Positions 53,157-62,554 of a stretch of 64,000 nt of DNA are shown in pieces (the stretch's first letter is position 1; every line of letters starts with the position of its first letter). The notes under the pieces are model-generated. The model searched no databases and was not told the origin of the DNA. It was given only the letters and a program-made list of their open reading frames with translations. The DNA is from CBDFHJ01 sp965247635 (GTDB taxonomy: Bacteria > Chloroflexota > Dehalococcoidia > Lucifugimonadales > Australimonadaceae), in contig CBDFHJ010000008.1 of the NCBI GenBank assembly GCA_965247635.1, positions 1-64,000 on the forward strand, written 5' to 3'. Position numbers and translations under genes: made by a program.

Positions 53157-54086
53157 TCACCACCAATGCACTTCGTCTAGGGCCCTAGCGTTCTTGGCCG
53201 TGGCATCCCATGGCCGCGACGGCAGGTACTTCCAGCCCCCGTCTGAGAACATTACCACAATGTTGCCCCGCCGCATCTGCTTGGCCAGGCGCAGGGCGGC
53301 ATAGAGCGTCGCCCCCGACGATACCCCGGCGAACAACCCCTCCTTGGCGACTACTGCCCGGGCCGCTTTGATGGCGCTGGCGCTGTCCACCAGGTACCGC
53401 CTGTCCAGCTGGTCCAGCCGCAGCAGTGGTGGCGGATACGCATCCGACAGGCTGCGCAGGCCCTGGAGTCGGTCCCCCATGCGCGGCTCCACGCCTACGA
53501 TCCGCACTCTCGGATTGGCCTGGCGCAGCCGCTGGCCCACGCCCATGATGGTGCCACCGGTGCCGATTCCCGCCACCAAGGCGTCCACCTCAGGCAGAGC
53601 TTCTACCATCTCCGCGCCGGTACCGTAGAAGTGGGCCTGAATGTTGACCTCGTCGGTGAACTGGCCCAGGTAGTAGTAGCCTTCCTGCTGGGATATCTCC
53701 ACCGCCAGGTCGATGGCGTGCTTCATCCCGCCCTCCGACTCGCACCAAGTCACCTTGGCACCAAAAATGCGTAGGAGGTCCCCGATGCTAGGCGCCACCC
53801 GCCGGGGGACCACTACCCGCACTCGGTAGCCCTTCTGTTTGCCTACCATGGCCAGCGAGATAGCCGTGTTGCCACTGCTGGCCTCCACGACAACATTGCC
53901 GGGTTTCAGTCGACCGCTCCGCTCTGCCGCCTCTACCATGGCCAGCACGATGCGGTCCTTTACACTGCCACTGGGGTTCTGCCCTTCCAGCTTGGCGTAG
54001 ATGCGAATGCCCCGCTTGGGCGACATATGCGGCAGCTCCACCAGCGGCGTGTGTCCCACGAGGCCCAGCAAGCTCGTCGTCTCCAT
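53157..54086 (-). CDS. Cysteine synthase (O-acetylserine/O-phosphoserine sulfhydrylase family)
   Basis: From ATG 54086 the enzyme has 309 residues. The PLP Lys is Lys43 in GQNPSGSVKDRI. Other motifs are EASSGNTAISLAMV (substrate loop), GIGTGGTIMGVG (phosphate loop) and FAGVSSGATLYAAL. It makes cysteine from an activated serine and sulfide, or is a cystathionine beta-synthase-like relative; the catalytic core does not separate these. The longer open frame into the IS is discarded. IS copy H inserted 110 bp upstream, possibly cutting its promoter. Confidence 0.9.
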   Translation of the reverse strand: METTSLLGLVGHTPLVELPHMSPKRGIRIYAKLEGQNPSGSVKDRIVLAMVEAAERSGRLKPGNVVVEASSGNTAISLAMVGKQKGYRVRVVVPRRVAPSIGDLLRIFGAKVTWCESEGGMKHAIDLAVEISQQEGYYYLGQFTDEVNIQAHFYGTGAEMVEALPEVDALVAGIGTGGTIMGVGQRLRQANPRVRIVGVEPRMGDRLQGLRSLSDAYPPPLLRLDQLDRRYLVDSASAIKAARAVVAKEGLFAGVSSGATLYAALRLAKQMRRGNIVVMFSDGGWKYLPSRPWDATAKNARALDEVHWW

Positions 54087-54188
54087 GGCCCAATGGTAAC
54101 TCCTCGGCCTGCCAGGGATGTACAGTTTTTGGGGGAGCCTACTGCTTGTATGTGGCTCGACTTTCCGAAGGCTCCGTCCTCCTTCGAG

Positions 54189-54196
54189 GTTGCTAG
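54189..54196. repeat. Target-site duplication GTTGCTAG, left copy
   Basis: Matches 55565-55572 exactly across copy H. Confidence 0.9.
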
Positions 54197-55564
54197 GAGG
54201 TATCTTCAAAAAGTGTGTAAACAGTCGGGCGGTGTACCCTCTCTCTGAACAACACGGGCTCGAGGCCCAAGAGAGGAGATAGACCGCCCATGAGGAAGGA
54301 AAGCACTGAGAGTAGGTCGGAGTCAAGGCCGGAGTGGGAGCAGTTGGAGGATTGGGTGCGAAGCCAGGTCCAGAGGCTGATCCAGGAGTTGCTGGAGGAG
54401 GAGGTGACGGCGTTTCTGGGAAGGGCGAAGTCGGCGCTCAGATCCGACTCGGACAACGATACCGGCTATCGGAACGGATACGGCAGAGCCCGGAGGCTTA
54501 CGCTGAGTTCGGGAACGATACAGCTGAGGCGGCCGCGAGTCCGCGATACCGAGGAGCAGTTCGAGAGCCGGCTGCTGCCGCTGTTCGTCAACAGGACCAG
54601 GAAGGTTGCTGAGTTGATCCCCGAGCTGTACCTGCACGGTCTATCCGAAGGCGACTTCGATCTGGCTTTGCGGGGGCTGCTGGGAGAGGACGCACCGGTA
54701 TCGGCGAGCACGGTGGCCCGGTTGAAGTCCAAGTGGAACGATGAGCTTGCCCAATGGCGCAGCCGGCCCCTAGATGACCTGGAAGTGGTCTACATGTGGG
54801 TGGATGGAGTCTACGTCAAGGCTGGTCTTGAGAAGGAGAAGGCGGCAGTACTGGTGGTGGTGGCGGCCCTGAGCGACGGGAGCAAGGTGGTGGTGAGCGC
54901 TGTTCCCGGATACAGGGAGTCCACAGAGAACTGGTCCGATGTGCTCAGGGACATGAGGCGCCGCGGGCTGGAGTGCCCGAGGCTGGTGGTTGGGGACGGA
55001 CACCTGGGCATCTGGGGAGCTCTGCGCAACGTCTATCCGCAGGCGGCAGAGCAACGCTGCTGGAACCACAAGATCGTAAACGTGCTCGCCAAGCTTCCAA
55101 AGCGACAACAGGACCAGGCCAAGCTCATGCTGCGTACTATCCCCTACGCGCCGACTCGGACAGAGGCTGAGCGGCTCAGGACGGTGTTCACCAGGTGGTG
55201 CGGCGACCATTCCTACGAGGCGGCCTCAGAGGCCTTGGAGCGGGACTGGGACCGCATGGTCACCTTCTATGACTTCCCAAAGGAGCACTGGGGGCACCTT
55301 CGCACGACGAACCCGGTAGAATCACCCTTCGCGGCCCTCAGGCTTCGGACCGATGCCGCCAAGCGCTACAAGAGGGTCGATCGGGCGATAGCGGTGATCT
55401 GGAAAATGTTGATGGTCGCCGAACAGCGCTTCAGGCGTCTGAAGGCCCCTGAGTTGATCGAAGACGTCTACCTCGGCGCACAGTATGCGGATGGAATCGC
55501 CATTGAATCAACGGCTGAGAAGGTCGCCGCCTGATGTCGTTTACACACCTATTGACGTAACCTC
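54197..55564 (+). mobile_element. IS256-family element, copy H, complete, intact target duplication
   Basis: A 1368-bp element with perfect GTTGCTAG duplications. With copy B it is one of two simple insertions in the window. It transcribes away from cysteine synthase. Confidence 0.97.
54290..55534 (+). CDS. IS256-family transposase, copy H
   Basis: Full-length 414 residues with Leu35 and Thr289, the same residues as the deletion-form copies; a plausible parent of those derivatives. Confidence 0.95.
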   Translation: MRKESTESRSESRPEWEQLEDWVRSQVQRLIQELLEEEVTAFLGRAKSALRSDSDNDTGYRNGYGRARRLTLSSGTIQLRRPRVRDTEEQFESRLLPLFVNRTRKVAELIPELYLHGLSEGDFDLALRGLLGEDAPVSASTVARLKSKWNDELAQWRSRPLDDLEVVYMWVDGVYVKAGLEKEKAAVLVVVAALSDGSKVVVSAVPGYRESTENWSDVLRDMRRRGLECPRLVVGDGHLGIWGALRNVYPQAAEQRCWNHKIVNVLAKLPKRQQDQAKLMLRTIPYAPTRTEAERLRTVFTRWCGDHSYEAASEALERDWDRMVTFYDFPKEHWGHLRTTNPVESPFAALRLRTDAAKRYKRVDRAIAVIWKMLMVAEQRFRRLKAPELIEDVYLGAQYADGIAIESTAEKVAA

Positions 55565-55572
55565 GTTGCTAG
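55565..55572. repeat. Target-site duplication GTTGCTAG, right copy
   Basis: Partner of 54189-54196. Confidence 0.9.
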
Positions 55573-56135
55573 GGAGGAATGTCTCAAACCATAGGCGGTG
55601 CCGGTTAACTGAACGGCGGGCCAAATCGTTCACTATGAGCGACCTCGGAGAGAGCTTTACGCCGCTTCTTTCCTCTGGTGCGGGTCTGAGACGGATAACC
55701 AAACGGCACCACGGGAGGAGTTGCCTCGGCGTCAGGCTGCCAGAGAGTTGAACATCGGATATGCCACATTCAAGTGCTTCCTGGATGCTCAACAGTCCGA
55801 TTTGGTGTAAGGATAGCTAAGCGTTTCCGTGTTGACAATGAGGTGGAGCAGGTGCAGGGCGAGGAATGCGCTTCACTGGAAACTAACCGCCGTCCTGTCC
55901 CACCATACGGTGACGTTGGCGGCGCGATGGCAATGGTAGGAGTTACCAAGGAGTGGAGCAGCGTTGCCAAGCAAAAGGGGATGCCAGCCGGCCGATAGTA
56001 AAAGAGAACCCGGAAGAATCGTCCAAAGTCGCAACGTGACCGTTCATGCGGGTGATTTCCCCAGGCGGGTATGCAATGTCGCTTTTCTCGCCTCTCGCGG
56101 CACAGCTTCTTGGGTGCTCCTCCCGAACAATCTCC
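55573..56135. other. Intergenic, no gene supported
   Basis: Several short frames are open on both strands. None has a credible ribosome-binding site or protein-like composition. It may hold decayed coding sequence. Confidence 0.45.
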
Positions 56136-56672
56136 TCACCGTTGCGGCGGTTGTAAAGGAATCCCGAAAATCTGGGTGAGTAACGGTTCATTCCAGGCCA
56201 CATAGAGAAACCTGTCGTATATGAAAACGAGCGCCAGAAAGTAAGGGACCGCCGCAATCAACGCCCACCAAGGCTTCACCCGCGCAAACACGATCAAGTA
56301 TACGCCCACGAATACCGGAACGGCAATGTGGAATCCCACTATCCATATGCCAAGTATTAACCCACCGACCGATCCCCAGAACTTCAATATACGAAAAGTC
56401 AAGGTCCGTCGGGCCACATCGCTTTGTCCAAAGAAACCCACATCCAGGATTTGTCCTTGTCCGCGAATATTTCGCACGCCAAGCCATAAGCGGTCAGCCA
56501 CATAGCCCACCCAGGCAACGATAGCAAAGCCTAAAACTACTTTGGGGAACAGCGTTGCTTCTCTAGGAAGCCCGGACAAACGAAATGCCACCCAACCGAT
56601 TCCCACGCCCAGTAGGACCAAGAAGACCATCTCAAAAGGATCGAGCTTAGCACCCGGGCGATTCTGCGCCAA
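56136..56672 (-). CDS. tctB: Tripartite tricarboxylate transporter, small membrane subunit
   Basis: The 178-residue protein has four hydrophobic helices (MVFLVLLGVGIGWVAFRL, TLFPKVVLGFAIVAWVGYVA, ILKFWGSVGGLILGIWIVGF and ALIAAVPYFLALVFIYDRFL in part). Size and helix layout match TctB. It is the last gene of tctC-tctA-tctB, starting at TTG 56672, 69 nt after tctA. Sequence similarity in this subunit is low by nature; identity rests on the operon. Confidence 0.85.
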   Translation of the reverse strand: MAQNRPGAKLDPFEMVFLVLLGVGIGWVAFRLSGLPREATLFPKVVLGFAIVAWVGYVADRLWLGVRNIRGQGQILDVGFFGQSDVARRTLTFRILKFWGSVGGLILGIWIVGFHIAVPVFVGVYLIVFARVKPWWALIAAVPYFLALVFIYDRFLYVAWNEPLLTQIFGIPLQPPQR

Positions 56673-56741
56673 CAGTTCCCCCTTGCTTGTCCACCGTAGT
56701 TGCGCTTCTTCGAGTCAAAGGATACCTCTGCTCCCGATGGG

Positions 56742-58316
56742 TCATTCCGGAGACCCGGTTGTGGGCTGTGATTCCCCCTCCGTCGTGTCAGCGCCGACTT
56801 CCGCGGCAAGTACCTCGCGCTGCCGAACCATTGCACCCTTCTGGACCCGAAGGGTCAAATATGCAAGCGTCACCATGCCTAACACCATAATAATGAACTG
56901 CGGGCGTGCGAACATCGAGTATCCATACGCCTGGGTAGCCAACCACAAGTACTTTTCGACCTGGGTGGAAAGAACGAATGCGATAATAAAGGGCGGCCGC
57001 GGCCAGCCAAACCTTTTCATGAACGTCCCAAGGATACCGAACGCAAACATTACTCCAAGGTCGGTCAACTCCGCATTTCTTACAAACGTAGAAATCAGGA
57101 GAACTCCCAGCAACAAAGGCACCAGGATATTAGGGCGGATGAGCGCCGCCTTAGCTATTAACGGTGAAAATTGAAGTATGATCAGGGTCCCTAAAACGTT
57201 AGCCGCGACCAGACATAATCCGATGAATACGGTGATATCGAGGTCTTCGTTGAGCATTTTGGCCCCAGGCGTGAGGCCGATGATGATAAAGAATCCCAGC
57301 ATGATCGCCATTCCGGCGCTGCCGGGAAGCCCCAGCGTGATGGTAGGAAGCAGTACACCCGAATCCACCGCATTGTTCGCGCTTTCTGGTGCAATAACGC
57401 CCCGAACGTCTCCTGTACCAAAGGTTTGCCCGGCGCCCTTCTCCGTTACCCGGGCCTGGGCGTAAGCTGTCCAATGCGCCGGCACGCTCCCGACGCCGGG
57501 CATCGTTCCTATGAAGAAACCTATTAAGGAAGAGCGAAGGATGAGAAATTTATGACTCAGCGCTTCCTGGATGCCCTCTCTCCTTTGCTTGTTCAGGTCC
57601 TCCATTTTGTACCCTGACGCCGTGTCCACAATCGTACTGTCACTGACAATAAGAGCGAATAATTCCGGCAACGCAAACAGTCCAATTATTACCGCGATGA
57701 GATCGAACCCATCCGCCAGAAAGACGAAACCAAAGGTCATCCTTTGGAGACCTAGAATTGGCTCGAAACCGATGAGCGATAAAGTCAGCGCAAAGGAGGC
57801 GGCAAGTATCCCCTTCAGGAACGCCCCCGCGCTCACAATGGCCACAATCCCGATGCCGAGAAGGCCCAGCAGGAAAAATTCAGCCGACCCGAAGGTCTGC
57901 AGAATGAGCCGAACAAACGGTAGCGCGATCGCAAAACCAACGACGCCTATGAGACCACCGATAAGGGAGGCGGCATATGCGGCCGCCAAAGCGACACCGG
58001 CTCTCCCTTGGCGTGCCATAGGATACCCATCGAGGATGGTGGCCTGGGCGGAGGCAGAGCCCGGTATACCCAGCATGACTGAGGGCATGGTGTCAGAGGT
58101 CGACACCACCGCGAAGCTGCCAATTGCAATTGCTAGCGCCACAAAGGGGTCCAAATAGACCCCGAACCCTATCAGGATGATCAGGGTGGGAAGACCCCCA
58201 CCAGGGATCGCACCAGAGATCAACCCCAGCATCACCCCTAACAGAAGCGACCCAAATACCACCGGGTTAGCCAGATGCCCAAGAGCACTACCATATGCAT
58301 CGAAGAAGGTTTCCAC
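56742..58316 (-). CDS. tctA: Tripartite tricarboxylate transporter, large permease subunit
   Basis: This 524-residue subunit has about twelve helices and the TctA signatures GAIPGGGLPTLIILIGFG, DTMPSVMLGIPGSASAQATI (in part), GTMPGVGSVPAHWTAYA and LGLPGSAGMAIMLGFF. It moves a carboxylate delivered by TctC, driven by the ion gradient. It starts at GTG 58316, about 110 nt after tctC. Confidence 0.95.
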   Translation of the reverse strand: METFFDAYGSALGHLANPVVFGSLLLGVMLGLISGAIPGGGLPTLIILIGFGVYLDPFVALAIAIGSFAVVSTSDTMPSVMLGIPGSASAQATILDGYPMARQGRAGVALAAAYAASLIGGLIGVVGFAIALPFVRLILQTFGSAEFFLLGLLGIGIVAIVSAGAFLKGILAASFALTLSLIGFEPILGLQRMTFGFVFLADGFDLIAVIIGLFALPELFALIVSDSTIVDTASGYKMEDLNKQRREGIQEALSHKFLILRSSLIGFFIGTMPGVGSVPAHWTAYAQARVTEKGAGQTFGTGDVRGVIAPESANNAVDSGVLLPTITLGLPGSAGMAIMLGFFIIIGLTPGAKMLNEDLDITVFIGLCLVAANVLGTLIILQFSPLIAKAALIRPNILVPLLLGVLLISTFVRNAELTDLGVMFAFGILGTFMKRFGWPRPPFIIAFVLSTQVEKYLWLATQAYGYSMFARPQFIIMVLGMVTLAYLTLRVQKGAMVRQREVLAAEVGADTTEGESQPTTGSPE

Positions 58317-58373
58317 GATAAAGCTCTAAAAGGGCGTTAACTCCCGCTAATGTCTCCAGGACTCAAGAGACAA

Positions 58374-58403
58374 ATCGGGGGGAAAGTGATCTTTCCCCCC
58401 GAT
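58374..58403 (-). promoter_or_regulatory. Intercistronic hairpin between tctC and tctA
   Basis: A perfect 13-bp stem (ATCGGGGGGAAAG with CTTTCCCCCCGAT) around TGAT. Only a weak T-rich stretch follows, so it may stabilise the upstream mRNA or slow read-through. Either would give more binding protein than permease. Confidence 0.6.
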
Positions 58404-58426
58404 AATCTTGAAAGCTCCCCGCGAGA

Positions 58427-59731
58427 CTAGTTTATTAACTCTTCAAACCGCGTTCCTTCAAGCAGCAGAGGATTGCCGGTCATGTACGTTGCGAGCAGTT
58501 TCCGCTGCTCTTCTTCCATCAGCGTTATCTGGTCCATTACTACCAGAACCTCTTCCCCCGTTATATACCTATTATTCTGGCCGCGCGGGGTAACCCAATC
58601 CTTGAAAGCTTGGCTTTCCACGGTCTCGGCGAACTTCTCTCTCAAGTATGCGAGGACGTCTGGGGGTGTGTCCGCTGGCGCGTGGAGTACATGGCCCGTC
58701 GGTAGGCCTAGTCCGACTTCATAAATCTCCACTGCCCAATCAGGGAGGTCCATGACATCCAAGACAAAGGGCGGCTGCTCAGTCAGCCCCAGAGTTTCCA
58801 TCACTTCGTCGGGCACCGGCTCCCTGGAACTTTTCCATGCCGGCCACATTGAGCCCTCGCTGAACCAATTTGGATAGGCGTTCAGAATGTTTGGCAGGCT
58901 ACCGCTTGCCATTTGCACTTCCCCTCTGTCGAGCGCCGCCATGGCTTCGGGGTTACCTCCGTAGCCCGAGATAACCTTGATAGGAAACCCGGCCATTGTC
59001 ATCAGGCCGTTGAGCCCGGAGAGCCCCGTAACCGCCCCAATTTTCATCTCGCCAGCCTGGCCTGACTCTATCTCGTCCCACGAAGTTGCAAAGTCGAGCC
59101 GGATGGGAGTGATACTTGGAGGGCCAGGGTGGTTTGACGCTATTACCGGGGTAAAGTCGGCCCAACTCCAACCGGGGAGGTCCTCGGCTCCAACTAACTC
59201 GACGACATAGCGGTTGTTCCAAAGCATTCCCAGAGTCAGGCCATCTGGGTCGGCCTGTGCGAAAACTGACGAACCCTTATTGCCGTTCCCACCGGGGATG
59301 CTTTGAACGATGAACTTCGTGCCCTCTGGAAAGTGATTGGGCGCAAAAAGCGCGTAGGACCGCGCCACCGTATCGTTCCCACCTCCCGGAGAATACGTGC
59401 TAATAATCTTGATGGTCTTTCCCGCGAAATACGCATCGAAATCCCTGGCGGGGGTGGCAGTAGCGGTAGCAGTTGGGGTAACTCCTGGTGTCATGGAGTC
59501 ACCAGGAGTAGGGGTAGCAGTCGGGGTAACCCCTGGTGGTAGGGTCGCAGTAGGGGTGGCAGTAGGGGTGTCCCCCTCAGTGGGGGTGGGGCTCGGTGTG
59601 GAGGTCGCGATAGGAGTCGGGTCGTCTCGACCACAGGCTGCGACGAGGCCCAAGAGCAACGCAGCCAGAACCGTTACTACGGTAACTAGTACAAACCCCG
59701 ATCGACTTGCTGTGGTTTTAGGATTTCTCAT
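58427..59731 (-). CDS. tctC: Tripartite tricarboxylate transporter, solute-binding lipoprotein
   Basis: The 434-residue protein has a signal peptide ending VAAC and a Thr/Pro linker of about 75 residues built from GVTPTATPT-like repeats. The Bug/TctC domain starts at DFDAYFAGKTIKIISTYSPG. Typical signs are GGGNDTVARSYA, FIVQSIPGGNGNKGSSVF and DPDGLTLGML. It binds a carboxylic acid outside the membrane. The neighbouring dioxygenase makes an aromatic acid a candidate ligand. Confidence 0.93.
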   Translation of the reverse strand: MRNPKTTASRSGFVLVTVVTVLAALLLGLVAACGRDDPTPIATSTPSPTPTEGDTPTATPTATLPPGVTPTATPTPGDSMTPGVTPTATATATPARDFDAYFAGKTIKIISTYSPGGGNDTVARSYALFAPNHFPEGTKFIVQSIPGGNGNKGSSVFAQADPDGLTLGMLWNNRYVVELVGAEDLPGWSWADFTPVIASNHPGPPSITPIRLDFATSWDEIESGQAGEMKIGAVTGLSGLNGLMTMAGFPIKVISGYGGNPEAMAALDRGEVQMASGSLPNILNAYPNWFSEGSMWPAWKSSREPVPDEVMETLGLTEQPPFVLDVMDLPDWAVEIYEVGLGLPTGHVLHAPADTPPDVLAYLREKFAETVESQAFKDWVTPRGQNNRYITGEEVLVVMDQITLMEEEQRKLLATYMTGNPLLLEGTRFEELIN

Positions 59732-59863
59732 TGAGTTCTCCGAGAAGACTGGCTAGGATACCGTACCCATGATGCTATGCAGGCCACCGCAGCCTGTCTA
59801 GCCCGCACATCGCGGACCACTGCTATATACGTTTGCGCCAGTAGTTGCGTTTGCTAGCAACCT

Positions 59864-60148
59864 CTAATGCGGAGCAATCAGCACGTCAAGCATCTCCGCC
59901 AATTCACCAGGTGGCCGGACAGCCACGGCCCAGAGCTCGAAGGGCTCTAGGTACCCGATACTACCCGAACGCAGGTCTACAATCTTCAGTCTGGGTCCAT
60001 TGGCCGACTCGTCCAAGCAGACCGCCACCTCTGCAAACTCGTTCCGGAGCACCTGGTACCCCTCTTCCTCGAGCACCAGGCGGCCCACCGAAGGATCCCC
60101 TTCAAAATACTTGTCCGAGCGGACGTACTCGACGGTATTCACGGTCAC
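59864..60148 (-). CDS. Small conserved-looking protein downstream of dioxygenase genes
   Basis: The 94-residue acidic protein starts MTVNTVEYVRSDKYFEGDPS. It follows the beta subunit by 14 nt with a good AGGAGG site, so it belongs to the dioxygenase operon. It has no CxxC or ferredoxin motif and no family I recognise; it is not the missing electron carrier. Confidence 0.6.
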   Translation of the reverse strand: MTVNTVEYVRSDKYFEGDPSVGRLVLEEEGYQVLRNEFAEVAVCLDESANGPRLKIVDLRSGSIGYLEPFELWAVAVRPPGELAEMLDVLIAPH

Positions 60149-60162
60149 TTACCTCCTCTTCC

Positions 60163-60693
60163 TTAGAACGGCAAGCCCAAGTTGCTATGGAAATCCCAGC
60201 TATTCATGAGGTAGACCTCTTTGCCGTGGATTTTCCATCCCTCGGCCGAGGGCCGCAGGCGATATCGGTAGTAACCCCCGAAGAGCCGTTGCTTGTACTC
60301 TTCAACAGGTACGGGCCTGGACTCCACCATGATGAAGGAAGCCCGCACGACTGTTTCCTCGTCCTGCCCACCATCCTCTTCAATCACCATGTTGGAAAGG
60401 AGTCTCGTGGCATTGGGATGAGGAATCTGGGAGTGGATAGCCGGGTGACGCAGGCGCCAGATGCGGTATTCAAGCTTGGCACGATCGTCGTAGATCAGCG
60501 ATATCTGTTCCCGCTTTGTCGTTTGGTCGAGCCGCGAAGGCACCCACTCATAGCCGTCTTCAGTGAACAAGGTCAACCACTCCTCAAACCGTCGGTCGTT
60601 GAGGAGCAGGGCTTCCATGTAGAGCAACTCCACGATGTCCGTGGGAGCCAACTTAAGCGGTGTGGGCCTCGGAGGACTCACCCTTGTCGCCAT
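60163..60693 (-). CDS. Aromatic-ring-hydroxylating dioxygenase, beta subunit
   Basis: From ATG 60693 the protein has 176 residues of the cystatin-like beta-subunit fold: VELLYMEALLLNDRRFEEWL, LFTEDGYEWVPSR, YRIWRLRHPAIHSQIPHPNA (in part) and the C-terminal GKEVYLMNSWDFH. It supports the catalytic alpha subunit as an alpha3-beta3 hexamer. It begins 91 nt after the alpha gene. Confidence 0.9.
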   Translation of the reverse strand: MATRVSPPRPTPLKLAPTDIVELLYMEALLLNDRRFEEWLTLFTEDGYEWVPSRLDQTTKREQISLIYDDRAKLEYRIWRLRHPAIHSQIPHPNATRLLSNMVIEEDGGQDEETVVRASFIMVESRPVPVEEYKQRLFGGYYRYRLRPSAEGWKIHGKEVYLMNSWDFHSNLGLPF

Positions 60694-60784
60694 GGTACTT
60701 TCCTCCACGAAGGTGTGCGGGGGCCGACCCATGGAAAGAAAGAGAAGGGAATGCGTAGGTCCCCACGCCAGTGAGCAGCCCTGC

Positions 60785-62074
60785 TTACGGCTGGCCCATC
60801 CAGTGCTTCCACGCTGAGTGCATTGCCCGCATGACGAGCTCGTCGGTGGAAGGCGACACTCGCTCGCCAGGCACCTCGCCATCCTCTTCCCGATGCAGGC
60901 CCCGGGCCAGGATGAGCCACTGCAGGCCAGACTTGGTCGAGAGGCCTTCTTGGTTCCGGGCAAACATCTCCAGGTCATCGGTCTGTTGGAATGAGGACGC
61001 CGACGCCTGAACGTTCAGGTCCATAATTTGCTCTTCGATGTACTCCTGCGGTGCGCCCTTCAGGACGATCGGGTACACCGTGATCTCCGTCATGTCCGGG
61101 CGCACGGGACGGACCACGCGGATTTGCCATTTCTCTTTGAAGGACACATTGGGGTAGCAGGTGGTGTTGCCGATATACCACCGCTTGTTGAGCACCTCGT
61201 CCGTCTTCTCCGGCCCCAGCCGCTCCTCCAGCGACTTCGCGTACCGCTCCCATAGCTCACCGGACCGCGGCCGAGCAACGTTCTCATTGTACCCATGCCC
61301 GTAGGGATAAAAGGCATGGATTCTTCCCTGGTCCGCGCTGGGCTTATCACTCTCCCCGAGTGCCTGCGGGCGGAAGGCCGCGTCTTTTCGCCCCACAGTG
61401 AGCTTCCCTCGACCTAACATGTTGGACTCATGAGAGAAGGGCGGGTGATAGAAGTCCATGATGTTCTCAAGCTGAAACTTCCAGTTGCCCTTGAAGAAGT
61501 ACCGATGGGCCACATGGGGAACAATGATCTCGCCTGAAGGAGAAAAGTCGTAGATGTCGTCGATGCACTTCTTGAAGCCGCCCAGGTACTCATCCAGGTT
61601 AGGACCCGTGGGGCTCAAGGACGCCCAGATAAAGCCGTGGTACGTGTCCACTCGCGCTGCTTCGCCCAGGCGCAATTGGCTTGTGTCAAAGTCCGGTGGG
61701 TAGGCATCGCGGAAGGGGACGCCCAGAAGCTCACCATTGTTCCGGTAGGTCCACCCGTGGTAGGGGCAGCGGAATCGGTTGGCGTTTCCCACTTCGTCCC
61801 GGCAGACCAGGCCAGCACGGTGTGCGCACCGGTTGAACAGCACATGGATCGTCCCATCGCGATGCCGCGACAAGATCACCGGCTCCTGGCCGATGAAGTT
61901 CGCCTTGTAGTCCCCCGCGTTCGCGATCTCGCTCTCGTGCCCCATGTACACCCAGGCGCGACCGAAGATTTTCTCCATTTCCATGTCGAACAGGTCCGGG
62001 TCCGCGTAGACTCGCCGGTGCACTCGGTCTTCCTGCACTAAGTTGTCCAGCTCATTCTTCGTCAAGGTAACCAT
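60785..62074 (-). CDS. Aromatic-ring-hydroxylating dioxygenase, alpha (Rieske) subunit
   Basis: The 429-residue subunit has the Rieske [2Fe-2S] ligands Cys83-x-His85 and Cys103-x2-His106 (RCAHRAG and RCPYHGW, 17 residues apart). The mononuclear iron region is QLENIMDFYHPPFSHES. Length and motifs resemble benzoate/toluate-type enzymes. It would add both atoms of O2 to an aromatic acid. The reductase and dehydrogenase genes usually linked are not in the window. Adjacent tctCAB could import the substrate. Confidence 0.93.
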   Translation of the reverse strand: MVTLTKNELDNLVQEDRVHRRVYADPDLFDMEMEKIFGRAWVYMGHESEIANAGDYKANFIGQEPVILSRHRDGTIHVLFNRCAHRAGLVCRDEVGNANRFRCPYHGWTYRNNGELLGVPFRDAYPPDFDTSQLRLGEAARVDTYHGFIWASLSPTGPNLDEYLGGFKKCIDDIYDFSPSGEIIVPHVAHRYFFKGNWKFQLENIMDFYHPPFSHESNMLGRGKLTVGRKDAAFRPQALGESDKPSADQGRIHAFYPYGHGYNENVARPRSGELWERYAKSLEERLGPEKTDEVLNKRWYIGNTTCYPNVSFKEKWQIRVVRPVRPDMTEITVYPIVLKGAPQEYIEEQIMDLNVQASASSFQQTDDLEMFARNQEGLSTKSGLQWLILARGLHREEDGEVPGERVSPSTDELVMRAMHSAWKHWMGQP

Positions 62075-62149
62075 ACGAGTTCCTCCTCGTTGGTAGGCCG
62101 ATCGCCACCCTATGTAGTGGTCGCAGCATAGGATATGGGGAAAAGACTG

Positions 62150-62527
62150 TCAATACAAGGCCCTGGCCGCCTTGGCGAGCTTGGCAATCGTAGAAGCTGG
62201 CCCAAGGATTTTCGTATCCCCTCTGGCACGGAGGGCGAAACCTATAAGGCCGATCGTTGGTGGCGTGAGGCCGTAAGCCTGGAACCACACAATGGTGTCA
62301 TCCGCAAACAGCTCTGAGCCGTCGAGAACCCGAAGCGCCGCCACCATGGTGAGATCAACCTCGCCTGGCAGGACCAGCAGATCGAAAACGGGCTCAAACT
62401 CGAGGGTGCGCAGGCTTGTTCCCCGAGCCACAAGAACGCATCTTGTTGCAGGATGGCTTCGTGTGGTCATGTGGATTGGATGCCCCTTTGGCGGCGTATA
62501 AGGGGGGATATGTTCCAAAAGAGGCAT
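62150..62527 (-). CDS. Hypothetical protein
   Basis: The frame gives 125 residues, or 106 from the internal MTTRSHPATR start. It contains a strand-rich core (FDLLVLPGEVDLTMVAALRV) and ends AKLAKAARALY. No family is recognised. It lies upstream of the dioxygenase in the same direction and may be its operon partner. Confidence 0.4.
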   Translation of the reverse strand: MPLLEHIPPYTPPKGHPIHMTTRSHPATRCVLVARGTSLRTLEFEPVFDLLVLPGEVDLTMVAALRVLDGSELFADDTIVWFQAYGLTPPTIGLIGFALRARGDTKILGPASTIAKLAKAARALY

Positions 62528-62554
62528 CCAAAGATTAACACCGAATCCCTAGGC

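Noticed and set aside
54087..54326. Extension of cysteine synthase into IS copy H
   Set aside because: The frame is open only by chance across the IS end; ATG 54086 matches the family start.
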